From Bacillota bacterium (GTDB lineage: Bacteria > Bacillota > Clostridia > Peptostreptococcales > Anaerovoracaceae): DNA of 64,000 nt. The DNA lies in the NCBI GenBank assembly GCA_017459895.1, contig JAFUCA010000007.1, forward strand, positions 1-64,000, in the 5' to 3' direction. Below are positions 1-6,963 of this stretch, piece by piece. Position numbers and translations under genes: made by a program. Numbering within the stretch: position 1 is the stretch's first letter; every line of letters begins with the position of its first letter. The notes under the pieces are model-generated. The model was not told the origin of the DNA. It saw nothing but the letters and a program-made list of their open reading frames with translations, and ran no database searches.

Positions 1-554
1 ACTTCCTCGGACAGGATGCAGGAGGACATATCCGCCACCAGAGGAATGTCTCCGGTGTCCGGAATGTAGTTGTAGTGGGTTCCGTAGATCGTGTTGTTGA
101 AGCAGATGTGCACGTAGTCCGCGTCCGGACGGATGTCGTCCTTGGTGATCTTCGGGATCCAGGTATAGACATCGTCCTCGGAGGATGCGATGACCTTCGC
201 GTCAAAGCCCAGCTTGACCGCTTCCTGATAGGCCTTCTTCGCCCACTGACCGGTAACGACAAAGTCGATCTTGCCGCTCTTCGTCGCCAGGTTCATGGGA
301 ACCATCGCGAATTGCAGCGTGCCGCCGCCCTGGACGAACACGACCTTGTAATTGTCCGGAATGTTCATGATATCTCTCAGGGAGGCCTCGGCATCTGCCA
401 GGATTGCCTTAAATTCCGCGGACCGGTGGCTCATCTCCATGACGGACTCGCCGCAGCCTTTGTAGTTCAAAAGGTTCTCCTTGACTTCTTCCAGAACCGG
501 AAGGGGCAGCATGGACGGACCTGCCGAAAAGTTATACGCTCTTTCGTTGCTCAT
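1..554 (-). CDS. serC: Phosphoserine aminotransferase SerC (3' end outside window)
   Basis: Translation of the minus strand from an ATG at 554 begins MSNERAYNFSAGPSMLPLPV and stays open to the window edge (about 184 codons visible). The N-terminal NFSAGPSMLP, the GGGTLQF loop and the FNNTIYGTHY segment are hallmarks of SerC, a PLP enzyme that converts 3-phosphohydroxypyruvate to phosphoserine with glutamate. A CGGAGGT ribosome site lies just upstream. The gene diverges from serA, which makes the substrate, so the two form a serine-biosynthesis pair sharing one promoter region. The C-terminal half lies outside the window. Identity is secure. Confidence 0.93.
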   Translation of the reverse strand, partial: MSNERAYNFSAGPSMLPLPVLEEVKENLLNYKGCGESVMEMSHRSAEFKAILADAEASLRDIMNIPDNYKVVFVQGGGTLQFAMVPMNLATKSGKIDFVVTGQWAKKAYQEAVKLGFDAKVIASSEDDVYTWIPKITKDDIRPDADYVHICFNNTIYGTHYNYIPDTGDIPLVADMSSCILSEE

Positions 555-585
555 TTGTTGTACCTCCGTTTATTTGAATTGTATT

Positions 586-650
586 GTTTGACAAGAACCG
601 GTTTCATTGTATCACGGATTGTGGTAGAATTAAACAAGTTCTTGTCAAAC
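586..650. promoter_or_regulatory. Symmetric divergent serC/serA promoter with 13-bp inverted operator
   Basis: A perfect 13-bp inverted repeat, GTTTGACAAGAAC at 586-598 and GTTCTTGTCAAAC at 638-650, flanks two outward promoters. Plus-strand -10 TAGAAT is at 625-630 and minus-strand -10 TACAAT is at 611-606. Each repeat would sit at about +1 to +13 of one transcript. Start-to-start spacing is 52 bp (about five helical turns). The layout suggests one regulator binding both arms, possibly with looping, to control serine synthesis. The regulator is unknown. Confidence 0.6.
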
Positions 651-673
651 ATTACTATGAATGAGGTGATAAA

Positions 674-1813
674 ATGTACAAAATCGGAACTTTCAACAAA
701 ATCTCTCCTGTCGGTCTTGGCCGTCTGACGGCGGACTATGCTCTGGTCGAGGATCCGAATGAGGCCAGCGGCATCATTCTGAGAAGCTATGACATGCACG
801 AAATGGACTTCTCCGAGAATCTTCTCGCCATCGGCCGTGCCGGCGCCGGAACCAACAACATTCCGGTAGACAAATGCGCCGAGCAGGGCATCGTGGTCTT
901 CAACGCGCCGGGTGCCAACGCCAACGCGGTGAAGGAGCTGTGCCTGGCAGGTATGCTGCTGGCTGCCCGTAACATTCCGGAAGGTCTGGCCTGGGCGAAG
1001 ACGCTGGTGGGAAGCGAAGGCGTCGGCAAGCAGATCGAGAAGGGCAAGGGCCAGTTCGCTGGAACCGAGATCATGGGCAAGACCCTGGGCATCATCGGTC
1101 TCGGCGCCATCGGAATCCTGGTGGCCAACGCGGCGGTCGGCCTGGGCATGAAGGTGATCGGTTACGATGCATTCTATAATACAAAGGCTGCGCACGCGCT
1201 GTCCCCCTCCGTCAAGGTGGTGGATCAGCTGAAGGATCTCTATCCGGAGTGCGATTACATTTCCATTCACGTTCCGGCCAACGACGCCACCAAGGGCATG
1301 ATCAACGCAGAGGCCTTCGCGCAGATGAAGGACGGCGTGGTCTTCCTGAACTTCGCCCGGGACAAGCTGATGAACGACGACGATCTGCTGGCTGCTCTGG
1401 ACAGCGGCAAGGTCGCCAAGTACGTCACCGACTTTGCGGATGACGCGGTTCTGAACGCGGACAAGCCGGGCATCATCGTGATCCCGCACCTGGGCGCATC
1501 TTCCGCGGAGGCGGAGGACAACTGCGCGACCATGGCGGTGGATCAGGTCATGGATTATCTGGAGAACGGCAACATCGTCAACTCCGTCAACTACCCGGCC
1601 GTTTCCCTGGGGGCGAAGAAGGCAAACCGCATCGGTGTTATCGCAAAGGCTGACGCGGGCGCTGCCGAGAAGGTCGCGGCTGCGGCTCCCGGCGCGGACA
1701 TGGCCTGCGCCACCAAGGGCGATTATATGTACGTCCTGGCGGAGACCGCCGGCGCCATCGATGCTGCCGCTGTCGCAGGGGACGGCATCATCCGGGTGAG
1801 GGTGATCGAGTAA
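674..1813 (+). CDS. serA: D-3-phosphoglycerate dehydrogenase
   Basis: 379-residue NAD-dependent 2-hydroxyacid dehydrogenase, the first committed step of serine synthesis. Visible features: GAGTNNIP and NAPGANANAVKEL in the N-terminal catalytic lobe, the Rossmann motif GLGAIG near residue 143, the NFARDKLM region carrying the catalytic Arg (about residue 229), and an HLGASS segment with the catalytic His near 272. After about residue 310 only a short, divergent ACT-like tail remains, so this is the short class of SerA. The start ATG follows ATGAGGTGATAA. It diverges from serC. Confidence 0.93.
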   Translation: MYKIGTFNKISPVGLGRLTADYALVEDPNEASGIILRSYDMHEMDFSENLLAIGRAGAGTNNIPVDKCAEQGIVVFNAPGANANAVKELCLAGMLLAARNIPEGLAWAKTLVGSEGVGKQIEKGKGQFAGTEIMGKTLGIIGLGAIGILVANAAVGLGMKVIGYDAFYNTKAAHALSPSVKVVDQLKDLYPECDYISIHVPANDATKGMINAEAFAQMKDGVVFLNFARDKLMNDDDLLAALDSGKVAKYVTDFADDAVLNADKPGIIVIPHLGASSAEAEDNCATMAVDQVMDYLENGNIVNSVNYPAVSLGAKKANRIGVIAKADAGAAEKVAAAAPGADMACATKGDYMYVLAETAGAIDAAAVAGDGIIRVRVIE

Positions 1814-1828
1814 AGGAAAAAAAAAAAC

Positions 1829-1867
1829 AAGGAGGATGTCGCATTATGCGATGTCCTTCTTTTTTTA
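1829..1867 (+). terminator. Intrinsic terminator after serA
   Basis: Stem AGGATGTCGCAT / ATGCGATGTCCT with a very short loop, followed by a run of eight T residues, beginning 15 bp after the serA stop. Confidence 0.8.
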
Positions 1868-1870
1868 CCT

Positions 1871-2314
1871 TTCGCAGAAGGGGGCGCTGCCTTGGTTGGA
1901 AATGCGTGTTTCTGCGAAAAACCGTGGCTATGGGAAGTTTTCGCAGAAGCCGCGGATGTGACTTTAACGTGAAGAAGAGTGTTTCCGCGAGATGCCACGG
2001 ATACGCGAACTTTTCGCAGAAAACTTCTTGCCAGTCCTAGGGGCGTCCTTCGTATTTCTGCGAAGTCCCTGCAGATTGAAGAGACTTTCGCAGAAAAAAA
2101 CGAATGACCTGCGAGGGAAAGCTCTGTTTTCCGCGAAGAATTGCCGGTTAAATAATTGTTCGCAGAAAACTCGGATGTCACCTCAGCAGAAAGAAGTGCG
2201 GTTCTGCGACAACCCATGGATAAGAGGACCTCTTCGCAGAAAATACCAAGATGGCTTTAAAGAGCGTCCCCACACTTCTGCGAAGACTCATAGAAAATAT
2301 GTGATTTCGCAGAA
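1871..2314. repeat. Hairpin array A: 13 alternating TTCGCAGAA / TTCTGCGAA sites
   Basis: Thirteen copies of a 9-bp element alternate strictly in orientation. Forward TTCGCAGAA starts at 1871, 1940, 2013, 2087, 2159, 2233 and 2306. Inverted TTCTGCGAA or TTCCGCGAA starts at 1910, 1983, 2056, 2129, 2202 and 2276. After the first interval (39) the spacing alternates 30-31 and 42-43 bp, a 73-bp period. Each inverted/forward pair can form a 39-40-bp hairpin with a 10-12-bp stem, so six hairpins sit in a row with linkers of unrelated sequence. No credible gene lies in this 500-bp gap between serA and nth. Confidence 0.85.
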
Positions 2315-2316
2315 AA

Positions 2317-2346
2317 AGACAGCCTGATCACAACACAGGCTGTCTC
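2317..2346 (-). terminator. Hairpin terminator between array A and nth
   Basis: Perfect 10-bp stem AGACAGCCTG / CAGGCTGTCT (2318-2327 and 2336-2345), adjacent to an A-rich stretch on the plus strand (T-rich on minus), 17 bp beyond the nth stop. It probably ends nth. Confidence 0.6.
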
Positions 2347-2361
2347 GGCAGAAATCCTGTC

Positions 2362-3006
2362 TCACTCCACCCCCACCTTCCTGCAAAGGCTGGCGATGGG
2401 GCAGCGGTCGCAGGCGGGTTTTCTCGCGCTGCAGCAGCGGCGGCCGTGGAAGATCAGCAGATGATGGGCCTCGGTCCAGCGATCCTCCGGCAGGATATCC
2501 ATCAGGGCGTACTCTGTTTTCAGCACATCCTTCGCCTCCGCCAGGCCGATCCGGTTCGACACGCGGAAGACATGGGTATCCACCGCGATCTTCTGATGGC
2601 CGAACCCCTCCGCCAGGACCACGTTGGCGGTCTTGCGGCCGACTCCGGGCAGAGCGACCAGCGCGTCGTAATCCTCCGGCACGATGCCGTCGTACTGCTC
2701 GCAGAGCTGCTTTGCGAGATGGATGATGTTCTTTGACTTGGTCTTGTACATGCCGATGGTACGGATGAGTTCGATCACATCCTCCGGATCGGCTGCGGCC
2801 AGCGCTTTCGCGTCCGGATAGGCTGCAAAGAGCCGGGGCGTCACCTTGTTGACGCTGACATCGGTGGTCTGTGCGGACAGAACCACCGCCACAAGCAGCT
2901 CAAATGTATCCACATGCTCCAGCGCGCATCCCGCCTCCGGATATTCCGCCCGCAGCAGATCCAGCATTTGCATAACCTGCGCAGGAGTAAAATTCTTCTT
3001 GCTCAT
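2362..3006 (-). CDS. nth: Endonuclease III (DNA glycosylase/AP lyase)
   Basis: 214 residues, full length for Nth. It removes oxidised pyrimidines and nicks AP sites in base excision repair. Helix-hairpin-helix motif LPGVGRKTANVV contains the catalytic Lys (about residue 119), the catalytic Asp lies in VDTHVFRV (about 138), and the C-terminal [4Fe-4S] ligands are in a C-x6-C-x2-C-x5-C pattern. Start ATG has an upstream GGAGGAAG site. A copy of the dispersed GCAAAGGCTGG motif (2383) encodes the ASLC residues including the last cluster cysteine. The gene diverges from ferritin. Confidence 0.95.
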   Translation of the reverse strand: MSKKNFTPAQVMQMLDLLRAEYPEAGCALEHVDTFELLVAVVLSAQTTDVSVNKVTPRLFAAYPDAKALAAADPEDVIELIRTIGMYKTKSKNIIHLAKQLCEQYDGIVPEDYDALVALPGVGRKTANVVLAEGFGHQKIAVDTHVFRVSNRIGLAEAKDVLKTEYALMDILPEDRWTEAHHLLIFHGRRCCSARKPACDRCPIASLCRKVGVE

Positions 3007-3032
3007 GTTCCTTCCTCCCTGTTACCAGCTAA

Positions 3033-3064
3033 TTGTACACCATTTATCAAAGCTGTGGTATACT
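3033..3064 (+). promoter_or_regulatory. Promoter of the ferritin gene
   Basis: Extended -10 TGGTATACT (hexamer TATACT 3059-3064) about 40 bp upstream of the ferritin ATG. The best -35 is TTGTAC at 3033-3038, at a long 20-bp spacing, so recognition may rely on the extended -10. No Fur-like box is evident. Confidence 0.45.
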
Positions 3065-3105
3065 TGAAACAGCAAATTGAAAACGACAAAAGAGGAGGAA
3101 ATATC

Positions 3106-3621
3106 ATGCTGTCAAAGAAAGTCAAAGACCTGCTGAACGCGCAGGTCAACGCGGAATTTTATTCCGCCTATCTGTATCTGGATTTCTCCAACTTCTATAA
3201 GGACGAGGGTCTGGACGGATATTCCAACTGGTACTACATTCAGGCGCAGGAAGAAAGAGATCACGCCATGCTGTTCATCCAGTACCTGCAGCAGCAGGGC
3301 GAGCAGGTGGAGCTGGAAGCCATCGCCAAGCCGGACAAGGAATTCAAGGAGTTCATCGATCCGCTGAAGGCGGGCGCCGAGCACGAAAGACACGTGACCG
3401 CGCTGATCAACAACATCTACGCGGCAGCTTACGAAGAGAAGGATTTCCGCACCATGCAGTTCCTCGACTGGTTCGTCAAGGAGCAGGCGGAGGAAGAAGA
3501 CAACGCGGACGACAACGTCAAGAAGTTCGAGCTGTTCGGCAGCGACAAGCGCAGCCTGTATGAACTGGACAGCGAGCTGAAGACCAGAGTCTACACCGCG
3601 CCGAGCCTGACACTGGACTGA
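3106..3621 (+). CDS. ftnA: Ferritin (iron storage)
   Basis: 171-residue non-haem ferritin. The start is ATG 3106, directly behind an AGAGGAGGAAAT ribosome site; the open frame extends further upstream without one. Four-helix-bundle ferroxidase ligands are visible: Glu in NAEFYSAYLYL, Glu-x2-His in QEERDHAM, and Glu in the QFLDWFVKEQAEEE helix. It oxidises and stores Fe(II) in a 24-mer cage and protects anaerobes from peroxide. No haem-ligand signature of bacterioferritin is seen. It stands alone between nth and a terminator. Confidence 0.93.
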   Translation: MLSKKVKDLLNAQVNAEFYSAYLYLDFSNFYKDEGLDGYSNWYYIQAQEERDHAMLFIQYLQQQGEQVELEAIAKPDKEFKEFIDPLKAGAEHERHVTALINNIYAAAYEEKDFRTMQFLDWFVKEQAEEEDNADDNVKKFELFGSDKRSLYELDSELKTRVYTAPSLTLD

Positions 3622-3664
3622 GACACATCAAAACGCGCGGGCACCTAAAACGATTCATACTTTC

Positions 3665-3700
3665 AAAAGAGCCGGCATCGCTGCCGGCTCTCTGCATTAT
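3665..3700. terminator. Bidirectional terminator (ferritin / 3715 gene)
   Basis: Perfect 10-bp stem AGAGCCGGCA / TGCCGGCTCT (3668-3677, 3682-3691), loop TCGC, A-rich on the left so that the minus-strand transcript ends in TTTTG. Confidence 0.8.
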
Positions 3701-3714
3701 TCAATTCTTATAAT

Positions 3715-4398
3715 CTAATATCTGTCAATGTAGATCCACTCATAGAGGTTCTTGCCTTTTTTCTTGAAGCAGACCTGCACACCGTCAAATTTATCAAAAG
3801 TGACTTTCTTGCCGTTCTTAATCTTCTTGCTCTTCCCCTTAGACTCATCATAGAAGTAGATGCTGTCGACCTTCCAACCCTTCTTTGCCTTGACGTTCAC
3901 CTTGCCGGAAACTTTCTTTTTGATGTTGTAATACGGTTTGCCGTTGTACTTCTTGGCGTAGTTCTTGCTGCCGATCTTGAACGTCTTCGCCGGATTCACA
4001 AACTTTACGACCTTGACCTTAACGGTCTTCGTCACATAGTTCTCTGCATTCGCGTCCTTGGCCTGGAACGTCAGTGTAGTCGTCCCCGGCTTCTTGGACT
4101 TGATCTGATAGTTGCCGTAGACTTTCCCGTCATCGTCTGTCCATGTATCTTTCTTCAGAACAGCCACCGAGGGCTTGGAGCTTTTGACGGTAGCCATATC
4201 GATCGTTACCTCTGAGACGTCCGCGAGCCACTCAGTGTTCCAGCCTTTTGCCTTCGGATAATAGAACGTTTGATATGATTTCTCGATATCATTTACACCC
4301 TCTGCGTAGGCTTTCTCCGATGCCCCGATCATCGCGAAACCGGTCAGAAACATGGCCAATGCGATGAGCATAGAAATACTTTTCTTTCTTACAGTCAT
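3715..4398 (-). CDS. Secreted Ig-like-domain protein of unknown role
   Basis: About 227 residues. Start chosen at ATG 4398, 4 bp after a GGAGGAGGG site; an upstream in-frame ATG lies inside that site. N-terminal signal peptide: KK, then a hydrophobic core (MLIALAMFLTGFAMIG) and a likely cleavage after AYA. The middle (about residues 75-130) resembles a bacterial Ig-like (Big2) fold, with KSSKPSVAVLKK, KKPGTTTLTF and KTVKVKVV strands. The C-terminus is lysine-rich and repetitive (KKKVSGKVNVKAKKG). It has no LPXTG motif or transmembrane anchor, so it is probably released or bound by charge. It stands alone in the operon sense. Function unknown. Confidence 0.7.
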   Translation of the reverse strand: MTVRKKSISMLIALAMFLTGFAMIGASEKAYAEGVNDIEKSYQTFYYPKAKGWNTEWLADVSEVTIDMATVKSSKPSVAVLKKDTWTDDDGKVYGNYQIKSKKPGTTTLTFQAKDANAENYVTKTVKVKVVKFVNPAKTFKIGSKNYAKKYNGKPYYNIKKKVSGKVNVKAKKGWKVDSIYFYDESKGKSKKIKNGKKVTFDKFDGVQVCFKKKGKNLYEWIYIDRY

Positions 4399-4416
4399 TG
4401 TTCCCTCCTCCTTCAT

Positions 4417-5165
4417 AAAGCGGTAGAATCCTCAACATCAAAATTATACCATGAATCTAAAAGAATAAAAATAATCTCATGCCTTTTCTTGATCATTTGT
4501 TGTATTGATTAACTCCGTTCATGGCAATGATCTCAGATGTAGTTTATCCGGCAGCCATATTCTCTTAACATGTTCTCCATGGTTCTTCGTTGTAGATATC
4601 TCCGCTTCTTCTAAGGTCCGTAAGTTTTTCTGTCACCATAGTCTCTATCATCTCGACTATCATTTCTTTCGAATTTCTATAAAAGAACTCAATTGGAACG
4701 CCACTCATCGATACTACTCATTGTTTGATCTCTCCAATACACTCTCTGTAGACCGTCTTAGTCTCTCACTTTCTTTATTGCCGGATGATGCACTACCTTT
4801 GTATCCTTTTTTTATGAGTCACAGGTCCATGGTTTTGGCAACCGCGTCGATCGTGATCGCCGAATCCTGCCGACTGCTTTGCTCGTCATCAACTCCTTTC
4901 CCAGTGATAATGGAAGGATGAACTATCACAAGTAAAAACCACCTATGGTTCACCAGCTTTTGTAGTTTCCCTTCTGCACGGACGGAATCTGCAACTGGGC
5001 GAGGGTGGACTGTGGTATTTCTTGGGAGACCCACTTCTTTCTGAAAAAAATGAGGGCAGCGCACCGCACATATTCAATGCAGGCCTGTCCTCTTCGTGAC
5101 TAAATTATACATTGGTTATTTCCTGTATGAAAATGGAATTCCTATCCCCGGAGGGGCTCGGCCCC
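4417..5165. other. 750-bp stretch without a recognisable gene
   Basis: Base composition is more AT-rich than the flanks. Open frames here (plus 4505-4921, minus 4819-5064) lack ribosome sites and match no family I recognise. The minus frame has a charged, protein-like composition and could be a decayed gene remnant, but nothing identifies it. Confidence 0.4.
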
Positions 5166-5360
5166 GGCGAGGGGTGTTCCTTCGAACGGATTCCGCAGGA
5201 GCAGGTACGATCTCCAGCGAAACGAAAAGAAAGAACAGACAAACCCCAGGAATGTCCGAGTGTCCGAAGGACACGAGTTTTCCTGGGGTTCTGTTCTTTT
5301 TGAGTGAGCTCGTGAGATCGTCTGCGACGAGGACTGAGTTCGGGGGAACACCCCCTCGCC
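5166..5360. repeat. 195-bp nested inverted repeat downstream of hydA
   Basis: Outer arms GGCGAGGGGTGTTCC (5166-5180) and GGAACACCCCCTCGCC (5345-5360) pair almost perfectly. Inside them, GATCTC pairs with GAGATC, and an inner stem joins AACAGACAAACCCCAGGAA to TTCCTGGGGTTCTGTTC around a small GTGTCC/GGACAC hairpin. The whole segment can fold into one long imperfect stem. It ends 2 bp before the hydA stop codon. The inner stem followed by TTTTT could terminate transcription. It may instead be a MITE-like element or a structured RNA. Confidence 0.7.
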
Positions 5361-5362
5361 TC

Positions 5363-6790
5363 TTACAACGCCGGTCCCTTGAACTTCAGTTTCTTCTGCT
5401 TGATGAACTTGCCGTCGCCGGACTGGCCAACGTAATCCTTGCCGTCAAACAGCAGCTTGCCGCGGTTGTAAACAGCAACAGGATAGCCCTTGAACTTGGC
5501 TGTCTCCCAAACGGTGTGGTCCAGTGCGCCGTGCTGGTTCTCAGCATTCTTGACTTCGAAGGTCTTCTTCGGGTCATAAACGACGATGTCTGCATCCAGG
5601 CCGACCTCGATGGCGCCCTTGCAGTAGTCGATACCGAACAGCTTCGCCGGGTTGGTCGCGGAGATCTCAACGGCCTTATTGAAGCTGATTCTGCCCTTGT
5701 TGGCCTCGGACAGGATGTACGGATACATATTCTCGATGCCTGCGCAGCCATTCGGGATGGTTGTGAAGTTGCCCGGGGTTCCGTCCTTCTGGGTGATTCC
5801 CCAATCCTTCTCGGACTGCAGGAACGGGCAGTGGTCGGTCGCCAGTGTGGATACCGCACCGGTCTTGATGCCGTTCCACAGAGCATCCTGGGATTCCTTG
5901 CCCTTCATCGGAGGCGAGCATACGAAGTCGCGCGCTCTCAGACCCAGTTCCGGAATGCCGTTCTTGTAAACGTCCTTGGTGAAGTACAGGTACTGCGGGC
6001 AGGTCTCTGCGAAGATCGGGAAGCCCTCGGCTCTCGCCTGAGCAACTGCCTCAACGCCCTGCTTGTTGTCCAGGTGTACGATGTACAGCGGAGCGCCGGC
6101 CATCTTCGCCAGGTTGATCGCTCTGACATCCGCTTCACCGGCAACTGCTTCGTTCTTGGACATGTAGTGCCACCATGCTTCGGTCTTACCCTCTGCCAGG
6201 TACTGCTTGATCAGAGCATTGTTGACTTCTCTGTTCTCCGCGTGTACGCCGACCAGCGCGCCGATCTTAGCTGCGTGCTGCAGTGTCTCGAAGAACTGAC
6301 CATCATCTACACCAAAGTCATAAACCATGAATACCTTGAAGGTAGCAACGCCCATCTTCATGCACTCGTCCATGGAAGCGATCATCTCCGGTGTGGTGAC
6401 GTCGCCGACGCCGATGTGATAGGAGTAGTCGCAGGCCGGACCATCCTTCTTACAGATGTCGTCTCTTCTCTTCAGTGCCGCGTCCATGGTCTCGCCGACG
6501 CCCTGCAGAACGAAGTCAAATACAGTTGTCGTTCCGCCGCAGGCAGCCGCTCTGGTTCCTGTGAAGTAGTCATCCGTCGCGATGGTGCCGCCAAAGGGCA
6601 TTGCCAGATGTGTATGGCCATCGATCGCGCCCGGCAGGATCATCTTGCCCTTGGCATCGATAACTTCCGTCTTCTTGTCCGGCTTCAGACCCGCGCCGAT
6701 GGCGCTGATCTTACCATTGGTTACCGCTACGTCAGCCTTGAATGTGGATGTCGCCGTAACAACAGTACCGCCCTTGAATAATAAATCCAT
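5363..6790 (-). CDS. hydA: Dihydropyrimidinase / D-hydantoinase
   Basis: 475 residues, normal length for the cyclic amidohydrolase family. ATG 6790 is preferred because AAAGGAGGCAAAAGTT precedes it. Binuclear metal ligands are recognisable: HTH in DGHTHLAMPFGG (about residue 57), the carbamylated Lys in TFKVFMVYDFG, His in GVHAEN, His in IVHLDN and Asp in ATDHCPF. It opens dihydropyrimidine or 5-substituted hydantoin rings to N-carbamoyl amino acids. Its upstream neighbour in the same direction is an NCS1 permease, giving uptake plus ring opening. No N-carbamoylase is in the window, so the exact substrate is uncertain. Confidence 0.88.
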   Translation of the reverse strand: MDLLFKGGTVVTATSTFKADVAVTNGKISAIGAGLKPDKKTEVIDAKGKMILPGAIDGHTHLAMPFGGTIATDDYFTGTRAAACGGTTTVFDFVLQGVGETMDAALKRRDDICKKDGPACDYSYHIGVGDVTTPEMIASMDECMKMGVATFKVFMVYDFGVDDGQFFETLQHAAKIGALVGVHAENREVNNALIKQYLAEGKTEAWWHYMSKNEAVAGEADVRAINLAKMAGAPLYIVHLDNKQGVEAVAQARAEGFPIFAETCPQYLYFTKDVYKNGIPELGLRARDFVCSPPMKGKESQDALWNGIKTGAVSTLATDHCPFLQSEKDWGITQKDGTPGNFTTIPNGCAGIENMYPYILSEANKGRISFNKAVEISATNPAKLFGIDYCKGAIEVGLDADIVVYDPKKTFEVKNAENQHGALDHTVWETAKFKGYPVAVYNRGKLLFDGKDYVGQSGDGKFIKQKKLKFKGPAL

Positions 6791-6826
6791 AACTTTTGCC
6801 TCCTTTTCTAAACGCTTAGAAAACAG

Positions 6827-6852
6827 CAAGGGCCCTCATGCGAAGGCCCTTG
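6827..6852 (-). terminator. Hairpin between permease and hydA (terminator or attenuator)
   Basis: Perfect stem CAAGGGCC / GGCCCTTG with a 10-nt loop, followed on the minus strand by CTGTTTTC. It lies in the leader of hydA, 37 bp before its ATG, and could reduce read-through from the permease gene. Confidence 0.55.
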
Positions 6853-6963
6853 TGTGATATATAAAGTTTTAATTAGACTTTATACGGTTTGAGCCCTATG
6901 TATTAAGCTCTGTTTCGTCCGCCCGCAAAGGCTGGACAGTCCATTCCTCACAAGTCCGGTCGA

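Noticed and set aside
1871..2314. CRISPR array at the regularly spaced repeat region
   Set aside because: Repeats are only about 9-12 bp, alternate in orientation, and spacing has two classes; no cas gene is in the window. CRISPR repeats are direct and 23-47 bp.
1846..2327. Two short plus-strand open frames in array A
   Set aside because: They arise from the repeats, have no ribosome sites and cross the terminator.
4505..4921. 138-codon plus-strand open frame
   Set aside because: Ser/Leu-rich, no ribosome site, no recognisable domain; kept only as part of the gene-free region.
5096..6781. 561-codon plus-strand open frame
   Set aside because: Antisense to hydA and running through the inverted repeat; no coding signals.
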